A DNA stretch of 64,000 nt. Source: Curtobacterium sp. VKM Ac-1393. GTDB taxonomy: Bacteria; Actinomycetota; Actinomycetes; Actinomycetales; Microbacteriaceae. Numbering within the stretch: the first letter of the stretch is position 1; the number at the start of each line of letters is the position of its first letter. Below, piece by piece: positions 56,657-64,000 of the stretch. A program made the translations under genes and the position numbers. Where the stretch lies: assembly GCF_015350995.1 (NCBI RefSeq), contig NZ_JADKRW010000008.1, forward strand, positions 62,001 through 126,000, read 5' to 3'. Under the pieces are notes generated by a model. It had not been told where the DNA came from. It saw nothing but the letters and a program-made list of their open reading frames with translations, and did no database searches.

Positions 56657-57820
56657 ATGGCAGTCCCCGTCCCACTCGGCACCGAGGACCGCACCGCCCG
56701 CCTCACCCTCCGCCGCCCCGACCAGTGGCGCCGCGAGGACTCCTCCCAGGCGGACCTGCGCGTCACCGGCGACGACATCGTCCTCACCGTCCGATCCCGC
56801 CCCAGCGACCGCGCGATCGGCGACGAGAACACGGGCCTCCTCGCGAGACTGCCCGGCTCGGTCGAGGGCCTGCTGCTCGTCGGCTGCGACCCCTGGACCG
56901 CCGCCGGCGCCCCCGCGCGCCTGGTCGAGTACGTCCGACCCGACGAACACGGCGACGTCGCCGGCGCGCACCTGCTGTTCGTGACCGGCCGGCACCGCGT
57001 CGACCTGACGATCGAACGCCCCCTGGCGCGACTGCTCGAGACCGACGAGCTCGTGTTCGCGGTCCTCGAGAGCGTCCGCGCCACCGAGCCGTCCCCGGTC
57101 CGCCCCGAGCGCGACCTCGAACCGCTGCCCGCCCCGGCACCGGGGCCGGAACTCGACGGCCCCCGCCTGAGCGCCGACGCGGTCGGCACGCTCAAGAGCC
57201 TCGCCGGACGCCGGTGGAACCCGACGCTCCTCCGCACCGCGGCGGGCCGCGAACTCATCGAAGCGGGCCTCGTCGGCCGACTGGGCACGCTGCCGGAGTC
57301 GACCCAGACCCTGCTCGAGCCGTGGCAGGGCGATGCCCAGCCGGTCACGCTGGAACAGCACATGCCCGACGGTGGCGAGTCGCGCCTCCAGGCCTGGTCG
57401 CAGACCGTCGTGGACGGGACCGCCGAGGCGGGCGCGGTGGTCGCGTCCGTCACGCCGGACCGCGCGGTCGCGCTGACGGCCGGGAGGCTCGGCATCGGCC
57501 CGACGTGGACCTTCCCGTTCCGCACGGGGTCACTGCCAGAGCACCTGCTCGGCCGCCGCCTGGCCGGCGGTGCCGACGCACCGGACCTGCCGGAGGCGCT
57601 CGTCGAGGCGGACCCGCGGCTCGCGCGGTTCTGGGCCGCACCGTGGACGGTGTCGTACCTGCGCCGACCCGGCAAGCCGAAGCCCGTGACGATCGTGCGT
57701 GCCGAGGGGATCGGCTTCGCCCGTGTGGGCAAGACGGAAGCCGGGGAGACCGTCTTCCAGACGGACTCCCCGGCGAACGTGTACCGGTCGGTGGTGCGGG
57801 CGCTGCTCGCTCCTGCTTAG
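56657..57820 (+). CDS. Hypothetical protein, 387 residues, two-domain
   Basis: No confident family. The first half (to about residue 135) has alternating strands around the phrase VGCDPWTAAGAPARLVEYVRPD and LLFVTGRHRVDLTIERP, which is like the beta-sandwich of LpqN/PsbP-type proteins. The second half, from LSADAVGTLKSLAG, has TWTFPFRTGSLPEHLLGR and VSYLRRPGKPKPVTIVRAEGIGFARVG. No signal peptide or membrane helix is seen, so it is cytosolic. It overlaps the HtrA stop by four bases. Confidence 0.6.
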   Translation: MAVPVPLGTEDRTARLTLRRPDQWRREDSSQADLRVTGDDIVLTVRSRPSDRAIGDENTGLLARLPGSVEGLLLVGCDPWTAAGAPARLVEYVRPDEHGDVAGAHLLFVTGRHRVDLTIERPLARLLETDELVFAVLESVRATEPSPVRPERDLEPLPAPAPGPELDGPRLSADAVGTLKSLAGRRWNPTLLRTAAGRELIEAGLVGRLGTLPESTQTLLEPWQGDAQPVTLEQHMPDGGESRLQAWSQTVVDGTAEAGAVVASVTPDRAVALTAGRLGIGPTWTFPFRTGSLPEHLLGRRLAGGADAPDLPEALVEADPRLARFWAAPWTVSYLRRPGKPKPVTIVRAEGIGFARVGKTEAGETVFQTDSPANVYRSVVRALLAPA

Positions 57821-59340
57821 GCGGCCGGGCCGGCGGTCAGGGTGACGGTGACGGTCTTCGCGGCGCCGGAGCTGTCGGTGTAGCCGACCACGACCTTGTC
57901 GCCGACGGAGTGCGACTGCACGGCCGCAGTGAGCTCGTCCGACGTCGTGACCGTCTTGCCGCCGAGGCTCGTGATCGTGTCGCCCTCGGTCAGGCCGGCG
58001 CTCGCGGCACCGGAGCCCTCGACCGTGCCGGCGACGGCGACGCCACCCGTGGTGCTCGCGGTGTTGCTCACCTGGACCCCGAGGAAGGCGGGCAGGCCGA
58101 TGGTGATCGTGCTCGAGGACTCCCCGGCCAGGATCTTCTCGGCGATCGCCTTCGCGGTCGTGATCGGGATGGCGTAGCCGGTGACGTCCGCGCTGCCCGA
58201 GGACGCTGCGGTCGCCATGCCGACGACCTCGCCCTCGCTGTCGACGACCGGGCCGCCGGAGTCGCCGGAGACGATGTTCGCGGCGATCTCGATCAGGCCG
58301 GTCAGCGACTCGGTGCCGGTGCCGGACTCGCTCTGCACCTGGATGTCCTGGTCGGTGGCCGTGACGGTGCCCTCGGCGGCGACGAGGTTGCCGGTTCCCT
58401 CGGCGTTGCCGACGTCGGTGACGGTGTCGCCGGTGCTCGGCTCGCCATCGTCGTCGAGGGTGACGGTGGACAGGCCGGAGGCGTCCTCGAGCTTCAGGAC
58501 GGCGACGTCGTTCGTGGCGTCGGTGCCGACCACGTCCGCCTTGTACTCCTTGCCGGTGGTCTCGTCGGTGACGGTGATGCTCGTGGCGCCCTGGATGACG
58601 TGGTTGTTCGTCAGGACGGTGCCGTTCGAGCTGAGGATCATGCCGGTGCCGGCCGCCTGCGAGGACTCGTCGTAGTTCAGGACGGTGTTGATCGTGACGA
58701 CGCCCTTCTTCTGGGCGGCGGTCGCCGCGGTGGCGGCGGACTCGGTGCTCGTGCCGGCGCTGCCGTCGGTCCCGTTGCCGGTGCTGCCGTCGGTCCCGTT
58801 GCCGGTGCTGCCGTCGGTGCCGCTGCCGTCTCCGGGGACCGTGAAGCCGTTCGTGCCGTCGCTGCTGCCCGTTCCGCTGTCCGGCAGCGTCGTGGTGCCC
58901 TGCGACTGGCTCGACGTGGTGGTCGTGCTCTGCGAGGACAGGCCGAGCGCCGTGCCACCCGCAGCGCCGACGATGGCGAGGGCCGCGATGCCGGAGCCGA
59001 TCATCAGGCCCAGGCGACGCGGGCGCTTCGTGGTCGCGCCCGGGTGGTTCGCCGTCGCGGCGGTGTGTGCCCAGGCGTGGTGGGTGCCCGTGAGTGCCGG
59101 GCTGCCGATCAGGTACGGGCCGCGGCCGTCGGGGGAGTAGGCGTAGGGGCCGGAGCCGTCGGGACCGTACAGGTACGGGCCGGAACCGTCGAAGGCGTAG
59201 GCCGGACGGAGGGTGGCGGGGTCGGCGTGCGGAGCCTCCCAGCGCATCCCGTACGCCTGCTGCTGCGTGCCGTCGGTCCGGGCAGTGCCCTGCTCGTCGT
59301 GCTCGCGGTCGGCGTCGGCGGGGTTCGGGGTCTCGTTCAT
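57817..59340 (-). CDS. Membrane-anchored HtrA-type serine protease with PDZ domain
   Basis: The 507-residue protease has a cytosolic tail of about 109 residues, a membrane helix (110-133), a Ser/Thr/Gly linker, a trypsin-like domain with His247 (LTNNHVIQ), Asp278 (NDVAVLKL) and Ser361 (GDSGGPV), and a C-terminal PDZ domain from about residue 410. The tail holds three copies of a DGSGPYLYG-like motif (51-79). The linker has three 8-residue GTDGSTGN repeats from a 24-bp tandem repeat. It degrades misfolded envelope proteins outside the membrane. Confidence 0.94.
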   Translation of the reverse strand: MNETPNPADADREHDEQGTARTDGTQQQAYGMRWEAPHADPATLRPAYAFDGSGPYLYGPDGSGPYAYSPDGRGPYLIGSPALTGTHHAWAHTAATANHPGATTKRPRRLGLMIGSGIAALAIVGAAGGTALGLSSQSTTTTSSQSQGTTTLPDSGTGSSDGTNGFTVPGDGSGTDGSTGNGTDGSTGNGTDGSAGTSTESAATAATAAQKKGVVTINTVLNYDESSQAAGTGMILSSNGTVLTNNHVIQGATSITVTDETTGKEYKADVVGTDATNDVAVLKLEDASGLSTVTLDDDGEPSTGDTVTDVGNAEGTGNLVAAEGTVTATDQDIQVQSESGTGTESLTGLIEIAANIVSGDSGGPVVDSEGEVVGMATAASSGSADVTGYAIPITTAKAIAEKILAGESSSTITIGLPAFLGVQVSNTASTTGGVAVAGTVEGSGAASAGLTEGDTITSLGGKTVTTSDELTAAVQSHSVGDKVVVGYTDSSGAAKTVTVTLTAGPAA

Positions 59341-59478
59341 CGGTGCTCTCCGGTCGTCCCTCGACGACCCGGGCGGGTGTCGATGGAGACCAGTACAGGC
59401 GGCGATCCAATGACGAGCCTATGAACGAACCCAGCGACTGCTCCGGGCTTGCTCGGGGGACGCCGAGCGGGGTGCCGG

Positions 59479-59519
59479 TTCGGTCGCCCGGGTGTCCGTT
59501 CGGGTCGCCCGGGTGTCCA
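59479..59519. repeat. 20-bp direct repeat ahead of the FecCD genes
   Basis: Two copies of TTCGG(G)TCGCCCGGGTGTCC lie end to end between the HtrA and FecCD starts, right beside the iron box. They may be part of its regulatory region. Confidence 0.6.
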
Positions 59520-59538
59520 TTAGGGTTGCCTTACTTCC
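59520..59538 (+). promoter_or_regulatory. Candidate DtxR/IdeR iron box
   Basis: TTAGGGTTGCCTTACTTCC matches most positions of the IdeR/DtxR consensus TTAGGTTAGSCTAACCTAA in its first half, and overlaps the translation start region of the first FecCD gene. Iron-bound repressor would block expression. Confidence 0.6.
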
Positions 59539-59539
59539 C

Positions 59540-60574
59540 ATGCGCTCCTCCACGACCGCGCCCCCGGCGCCCGCCTCCGTCTCCCGTCTGGTCGGGGCGA
59601 CGGTGCTGGCCGTCGTCGTCCTCGCCGTGGCGTGCGCGCTGTCGATCGCGTACGGATCCCGGCCGATCCCGCTCGGCACCGTGGTCGACACCGTCCTGCA
59701 CCCGGGGCGGAACGACGAGATCGGGTTGATCGTGCTCGGCAACCGCGTGCCGCGCACCGTCGTCGGACTGCTCGCGGGTGCCGCGCTCGGCGTCGCCGGG
59801 GCGGTGATGCAGGGGGTGACCCGCAACCCGCTCGCCGACCCGAGCGTGCTCGGCGTCAACTCCGGGGCGGCCCTCGCCGTGGTCGCCGGCATCGCGCTCT
59901 TCGGCGTGAGCGGCACGGCGGCCTACCTGCCGTTCGCCTTCGTCGGCGCTGCCCTGGCCGCGTTGCTCGTCTACGGGATCGCCGCCGTCGCCCGCCGTGG
60001 ACTCTCGCCGGTCGGCCTCGCGCTGTCCGGGGCCGTCGTCGCCGCAGCGCTGTCCTCGATCACCACGGCGGTGCTCGTGACGAACGCGAGCCTGCTCGAC
60101 CAGCTGCGGTTCTGGCAGGTGGGCGCCCTCGCCGGCAAGGACCTCGGCACCGCCGGTGTGATCACCGCGCCGGTGCTGATCGGGCTCGTGATCGCGTTCG
60201 GACTCGGGCGGTCGCTCAACACGCTCGCACTCGGTGACGAACTCGCGGCGTCGCTCGGACAGCGCGTCGTGCTGGTTCGTGCCGTGGGCGGACTCGTCAC
60301 CGTACTGCTCGCCGGATCCGCCGTGGCAGCGGCCGGACCGATCGCCTTCGTCGGGCTCGCCGTGCCGCACGCGGTCCGACGGCTGAGTGGTCCAGACCAC
60401 CGCTGGACCATCCTGCTGTCCGCGATCGTCGCCCCGGCGCTGCTGCTGGTGGCCGACGTCATCGGGCGCGTCGTGGCGTACCCGGGGGAGCTGCAGGTCG
60501 GCATCGTCACGGCGCTCATCGGTGCGCCGGTCTTCATCGCCCTGGTGCGGTCGCGGGCGGTGCGGGGCCTGTGA
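59540..60574 (+). CDS. FecCD-family siderophore ABC transporter permease 1
   Basis: The 344-residue membrane protein has about nine or ten helices. The N-terminal segment has RVPRTVVGLLAGAALGVAGAVMQGVTRNPLADPSVLGVNSGAALAVV, the BtuC/FecCD signature with the NPLADPxxLG loop. GPIAFVGLAVPHAVRRLSGPDHRW is the ATPase-coupling loop. It imports ferric siderophores with a partner permease. The ATG at 59540 follows the iron box directly. It overlaps the second permease by four bases. Confidence 0.93.
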   Translation: MRSSTTAPPAPASVSRLVGATVLAVVVLAVACALSIAYGSRPIPLGTVVDTVLHPGRNDEIGLIVLGNRVPRTVVGLLAGAALGVAGAVMQGVTRNPLADPSVLGVNSGAALAVVAGIALFGVSGTAAYLPFAFVGAALAALLVYGIAAVARRGLSPVGLALSGAVVAAALSSITTAVLVTNASLLDQLRFWQVGALAGKDLGTAGVITAPVLIGLVIAFGLGRSLNTLALGDELAASLGQRVVLVRAVGGLVTVLLAGSAVAAAGPIAFVGLAVPHAVRRLSGPDHRWTILLSAIVAPALLLVADVIGRVVAYPGELQVGIVTALIGAPVFIALVRSRAVRGL

Positions 60575-61581
60575 GCGCGTCGTCGTCCCGCCGCGGCTCG
60601 CTCGTCGGCATCCGGCGCGAGATCGCCGTGCTCGCCGCCGTCGTCGTCGTGCTCGTCGTGCTGGTGCTCGTCGGCCTCGGCGTGGGGTCCATCCCGCTCA
60701 GCCCCGCGCAGGTGCTCAGCGCGTTCGTCGGTCAGGGCGACCGGATCTCGGACTTCGTCATCGGGCAGTTGCGCGGACCGCGGGTGTTCGGTGCCGTGTT
60801 CGTCGGGGCGAGCCTCGGCGTCGCCGGTGCCATCGTGCAGAGCGTGGTGCGCAACCCGATCGCGAGCCCCGACGTCATCGGCATCACCTCGGGTGCCAGT
60901 GCGGCCGGCCTCACCGCGATCGTGCTCTTCGGGGCCTCCGGCGGCACGCTGTTCTCGGTCGTGCTCGTCGGGGCCGTCGTCGTCTCGATCGTGATCGCCG
61001 GACTCGCCTGGCGCCGGGGAATCACCGGCAACCGGGTCGTCCTCGTCGGCATCGGCGTCTCGGCGATCTGCCTGAGCATCACCGGGTGGATGCTCACGAG
61101 CGGCACCGTCACGCAGGCCGGCACCGCGCTGCTCTGGCTCTCCGGCAGCCTGAACGCCGTGGACCGCAACCTGGTCGGCGTGCTCGGCGTCGCGTTCGTC
61201 GTGCTCATGGCGCTCGCGCTCCTGCAGTCGTCGCGCCTGACCGTGCTGTCGCTCGGCGACGAGGTCGCGGCGGCCCTCGGACTCCGGCCGGACCGCGCGA
61301 AGGTGCTGCTGCTCCTCACCGCGGTGTGCCTGACGGCTGCTGCGGTCGCCACGGCGGGGCCGGTGTCGTTCGTCGCGCTGATGGCCGCTCCGATCGCCCG
61401 TCGCCTCGTCGGGGGTGGCCGGGTGGCGCTCGGCGTGGCGGCTGCCGTCGGTGCGGCGATCACCCTGGGCAGTGACCTCATCGCCCAGTTCGCGATCCCC
61501 GGCAACGCCCTGCCCGTCGGTGTGGTGACCGGGGTCGTCGGCGCGCCGTACCTGCTCTGGCTGCTCGCGCGCGGTCGATGA
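60571..61581 (+). CDS. FecCD-family siderophore ABC transporter permease 2
   Basis: The 336-residue partner permease has GPRVFGAVFVGASLGVAGAIVQSVVRNPIASPDVIGITSGASAAGL, with NPIASPDVIG in the usual place, and GPVSFVALMAAPIARRLVGGGRVALG as the coupling loop. It is a heterodimer with permease 1, translationally coupled by GTGA. No ABC ATPase or binding protein follows: the next gene is garA, on the same strand after 113 bases. Those parts must be elsewhere. Confidence 0.92.
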   Translation: MSASSSRRGSLVGIRREIAVLAAVVVVLVVLVLVGLGVGSIPLSPAQVLSAFVGQGDRISDFVIGQLRGPRVFGAVFVGASLGVAGAIVQSVVRNPIASPDVIGITSGASAAGLTAIVLFGASGGTLFSVVLVGAVVVSIVIAGLAWRRGITGNRVVLVGIGVSAICLSITGWMLTSGTVTQAGTALLWLSGSLNAVDRNLVGVLGVAFVVLMALALLQSSRLTVLSLGDEVAAALGLRPDRAKVLLLLTAVCLTAAAVATAGPVSFVALMAAPIARRLVGGGRVALGVAAAVGAAITLGSDLIAQFAIPGNALPVGVVTGVVGAPYLLWLLARGR

Positions 61582-61694
61582 AGTCGACGTCCGCGTTCGC
61601 GGATCGCGGACGATCCTCCACAGGGCCGATTCGGGGCTGCCGTTCGGGCACTCGTTTCCGATACGCTGGTGGGCCAAGAGGAGGAGGTCCACCG

Positions 61695-62174
61695 ATGCCA
61701 GATCCAGTGGTCCCGCAGCCGGGCGGTCAGAAGACCCCGGAGCAGCGGCTGGTCGACACCACGTTGACCTTCAGTATGGACATGGGCGCGGCGCTCACCG
61801 CCGAGTCCGGAGTCTCAGCAGAAGAGCGCGAGGCGGTCAACGCCCTGCCGTCCGGATCGGCGTTGCTCGTCGTGCGCCGCGGTCCGAACGTGGGTGCGCG
61901 GTTCCTCCTCGACTCCGACGTCACGACGGCCGGCCGACACCCCGACGCCGACATCTTCCTCGACGACGTCACGGTGTCGCGCAAGCACGCGCAGTTCCTG
62001 CGGCACGGTACGGCGTTCACCGTCAAGGACAACGGTTCGCTCAACGGGACGTACTTCGACGGTGACCGCATCGACGAAGCACCGCTCACCGACGGGGCAG
62101 AGGTCCAGGTCGGCAAGTTCCGCCTGACCTTCTACGCCTCCCGGGTCGACCTGGCGCGCCTGGCGAACGCGTAG
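61695..62174 (+). CDS. garA: FHA-domain signalling protein, GarA type
   Basis: The 159-residue protein ends in an FHA domain: GRHPDADIFLDDVTVSRKHAQF (Gly80, Arg81, Ser95, His98) and NGSLNGTYF bind phosphothreonine. The N-terminal VDTTLTF (Thr22-Thr23) is where Ser/Thr kinases of the PknB/G type phosphorylate GarA/OdhI, after which it folds onto its own FHA. It controls 2-oxoglutarate/glutamate flux. A good GAGGAGG precedes the ATG, and the TAG stop overlaps the ftsR start. Confidence 0.93.
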   Translation: MPDPVVPQPGGQKTPEQRLVDTTLTFSMDMGAALTAESGVSAEEREAVNALPSGSALLVVRRGPNVGARFLLDSDVTTAGRHPDADIFLDDVTVSRKHAQFLRHGTAFTVKDNGSLNGTYFDGDRIDEAPLTDGAEVQVGKFRLTFYASRVDLARLANA

Positions 62175-62878
62175 TGGCCGCACGGTCCGCTGCGGCCCGG
62201 GCGGGGTCAGCGGCACCGGACCTGCTCACGATCGGGCAGGTCCTCGCTCGCCTCAAACCCGAGTTCGCGGACCTGTCGAGTTCCAAGTTGCGCTTCCTCG
62301 AAGAGCGCGAGCTCGTCACGCCGATCCGCACGGCCAGTGGGTACCGCAAGTTCTCCGCGGCCGACGTCGACCGACTCCGGGTGATCCTCGGTCTGCAGCG
62401 CGACCACTACCTGCCACTCAAGGTCATCAAGGACTACCTCGCCGACCTCGACGCGGGGCGCGAGCCGGTGTTGCCCGGGGGCGGGGACGCTCCTCGTCCG
62501 TCGATCCTCGGGCGCGAACGCCGGTACACCCGCGACGAGACCGCCCGTGCTGCCGGTGCGTCCCCGATGCTGCTGGCCGACGCGGTGTCCGCGTCGCTGC
62601 TGCCCGCCACCGAGACCTACGGCGAGGACAGCGTCTCCGTCCTCAAAGCGCTCGTCGAACTCCAGCGCACCGGGATCGAACCGCGGCACCTCCGCACGCT
62701 CCGCAGCACCGCCGAGCGCGAGGTCGGGCTCATCGAATCGGCCCTGATGCCGGTGTCCCGCCGGGGCGATGCGACGTCACGGGCGAAGGCCACGGAACTC
62801 GCACGCGAGATCGCCGTCCAGCTCGAGGTCATCCGCTCGAGCCTCATCCGAGCGGCGATCGGTCGTCTCGACGCATGA
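62174..62878 (+). CDS. ftsR: MerR-family regulator, FtsR type
   Basis: The 234-residue protein has a MerR winged helix with the altered SSSKLRFLEERELVTPIRTASGYRKFSAADVDRLRVI (about residues 35-71). The C-terminal helical half is typical of the Rv1828/FtsR group, which regulates ftsZ in Corynebacterium. The GTG start shares one base with the garA stop, giving the usual garA-ftsR pairing. Confidence 0.88.
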   Translation: MAARSAAARAGSAAPDLLTIGQVLARLKPEFADLSSSKLRFLEERELVTPIRTASGYRKFSAADVDRLRVILGLQRDHYLPLKVIKDYLADLDAGREPVLPGGGDAPRPSILGRERRYTRDETARAAGASPMLLADAVSASLLPATETYGEDSVSVLKALVELQRTGIEPRHLRTLRSTAEREVGLIESALMPVSRRGDATSRAKATELAREIAVQLEVIRSSLIRAAIGRLDA

Positions 62879-63062
62879 TCCGTTCCGGTGCTCCCCGGGG
62901 GCTTGTGCGTCAGTGGGTGGGGCGTATCCTCGACACGCCGGACGCGCCGAGTCGGATGTCCCGCGCGGGAGCGGTCGGAGTCGCTACCGTTGACCTCGGA
63001 ACAACTCTCAACCCGTCGTTGAACCTTCGGGCGGGAGCTCGATCGTCGTGGAAGGCAAGCGC

Positions 63063-63623
63063 ATGAGTGGGAACGACACCCCAGGCACCGAGTCGGACAC
63101 GACCCGGTACGACCTCGGGCTGCTCTTCACCGACGGCCTCCCCGAGCACGACGAGCAGAACGGGTACCGCGGCACCGTCGCCGCCCGGGCCGCCGGCATC
63201 TCGTACCGTCAGCTCGACTACTGGGCACGCACCGAGCTCGTGCAGCCCACCATCCGTGGCGCTGCCGGCTCCGGCTCGCAGCGGCTCTACGGGTTCCGCG
63301 ACATCCTCGTGCTCAAGCTCGTGAAGCGTCTGCTCGACACCGGCATCTCGCTGCAGCAGATCCGCACCGCGGTGAACCAGTTGCGCGAGTCGGGCGTGTC
63401 CGACCTCGCGCAGACCACCCTGATGTCCGACGGCGCCTCGGTCTACCTGTGCACCTCGGACGACGAGGTCATCGACCTGGTGTCCCGCGGACAGGGTGTC
63501 TTCGGCATCGCGGTCGGCAAGGTCCTGCGCGAGGTCGAGACCTCGCTGGTGGAGCTCGACGCCACCGCTGCGGCCGACCCGTCCGACGAGCTCGCCGCGC
63601 GTCGCGCTTCCCGCGCCTCCTGA
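63063..63623 (+). CDS. MerR-like regulator, McdR/Rv1830 type
   Basis: The 186-residue protein begins with a polar segment, then GYRGTVAARAAGISYRQLDYWARTELVQPTIR, a MerR helix-turn-helix (about residues 33-64), and GSQRLYGFRDILVLKLVKRLLDTGISLQQIRTAVNQL. It ends with LTSDDEVIDLVSRGQGVFGIAVGKVLREVE-like helices as in Rv1830. It is separated from ftsR by 184 bases that hold no gene, where other Actinobacteria have a DUF151 bifunctional nuclease. A GTG 15 bases upstream of the ATG is an alternative start. Confidence 0.85.
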   Translation: MSGNDTPGTESDTTRYDLGLLFTDGLPEHDEQNGYRGTVAARAAGISYRQLDYWARTELVQPTIRGAAGSGSQRLYGFRDILVLKLVKRLLDTGISLQQIRTAVNQLRESGVSDLAQTTLMSDGASVYLCTSDDEVIDLVSRGQGVFGIAVGKVLREVETSLVELDATAAADPSDELAARRASRAS

Positions 63624-63695
63624 CGCCGGGCGCAGCCGGTTCGCACCCGCTCCCCGCACCCGCGCCCGCGCCCGCGCCCGCTCGTGCTCGTGCGC

Positions 63696-63960
63696 CCCGA
63701 GGTTCCGAAATCTCGGCACCTCGCCGATCGCTGAGCCCGTACGTGGAACCTCGGCGAACCTGAGCGGCGAGTCCCGGAACCTCGGCGAGGTCAATCGGTC
63801 CGACGTGTGATCTCCGCGGACGTGCGACGCAGACGCGACCCGCACACGTGCGCGCCGTGGAGGTTCCAATATTTCGGAACCTGGGCGCGTATTGCGGTCG
63901 GGGGTGGAACCTCGGCGAACCTGAGCGGCGAGTCCTGGAACCTCGGCGTAGTCGATCGGC
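63696..63960. repeat. GGAACCTCGG repeat array in a gene-free spacer at the right edge
   Basis: The spacer 63624-64000 contains no convincing gene. It carries CCCGAGGTTCCGAAATCTCG at 63696, two 45-base copies of GTGGAACCTCGGCGAACCTG... at 63743-63787 and 63904-63948, and GGAACC words facing both ways at about 63860. A GCGCCC run (63650-63690) and the GGGTTC microsatellite (63983-64000) flank it. Confidence 0.85.
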
Positions 63961-64000
63961 GAGTCGTGCGGCAGGCGCGAGCAAACCCCGAACCCGACCC

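Noticed and set aside
56437-59424. A 995-codon plus-strand frame over the hypothetical and HtrA genes
   Set aside because: Low-complexity Arg/Gly composition and full overlap with an intact HtrA catalytic triad on the other strand.
1-64000. tRNA, rRNA or insertion sequences
   Set aside because: No cloverleaf, conserved rRNA stretch, transposase motif or flanking duplication was found by eye.

Overview
The window reads as a stretch of chromosome from a high-GC Gram-positive bacterium of the Actinomycetota. It is most likely Microbacteriaceae and probably close to Curtobacterium; that placement is inferred from gene content and style, not from a marker gene. Supporting signs are GC-rich codon use throughout, many GTG starts, tight ATGA/GTGA overlaps, a garA-ftsR-mcdR type cell-division cluster, a mycothiol-type (MshA-like) glycosyltransferase, two surface proteins with the LAYTG sorting motif used by class E sortases, an actinobacterial bifunctional PutA and Rv0428c-like and NERD-domain proteins. 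About 70 protein genes are supported, with no tRNA, rRNA, insertion sequence, prophage or CRISPR array.

Layout. 1-13 kb: a helicase C-terminus cut by the window edge, a NERD protein, SseB-like and SDR proteins, a secreted HNH nuclease, an aldo/keto reductase, a large SWIM-SNF2 helicase, an APC permease, and a run of small membrane proteins, one with a (GGGTTC)n-encoded Gly-Ser tract. 13-22 kb: an APC permease with a 33-residue partner, a UDG-like protein, a GT4 glycosyltransferase, a split NHEJ set (LigD-type polymerase and a separate ATP-dependent ligase), a metallo-beta-lactamase fold hydrolase and an azoreductase. 22-30 kb: two paralogous LAYTG surface proteins around a 48-bp perfect palindrome, then a LysR regulator divergent from putA. 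30-47 kb: small enzymes and regulators, among them a TetR-thioesterase/acyl-CoA dehydrogenase divergon, an S9 peptidase-patatin pair, an HxlR divergon, an MFS exporter divergent from a LysR gene, and a MarR-phosphoesterase pair. 48-51 kb: a thiamine salvage operon (thiM-thiE-thiD/tenA) under a TPP riboswitch. 51-59 kb: a Nudix-NYN fusion, a phosphotransferase, a winged-helix protein, a J-domain/NERD-like protein, an S4 protein and a membrane HtrA protease. 59-64 kb: two FecCD permeases behind a candidate iron box, then garA, ftsR and an McdR-like MerR gene.

How the genes relate. Most regulators sit divergent from, or directly upstream of, a likely target: LysR/putA, TetR/acyl-CoA dehydrogenase, HxlR/NAD(P)-binding protein, LysR/MFS and MarR/phosphoesterase. 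Convergent gene pairs are usually separated by long, often perfect inverted repeats without a U-tract.

The least ordinary content is non-coding or low-complexity. An 18-copy dispersed word, GGGAGGC(C/T)CG, occurs in both genes and spacers. Spacers at about 11.9 kb and 63.7-64 kb carry GGAACCTCGG arrays. Several palindromic intergenic repeats occur as pairs. In-frame microsatellites expand loops or linkers in the ThiD-TenA, Nudix-NYN, HtrA, surface and Gly-Ser membrane proteins.
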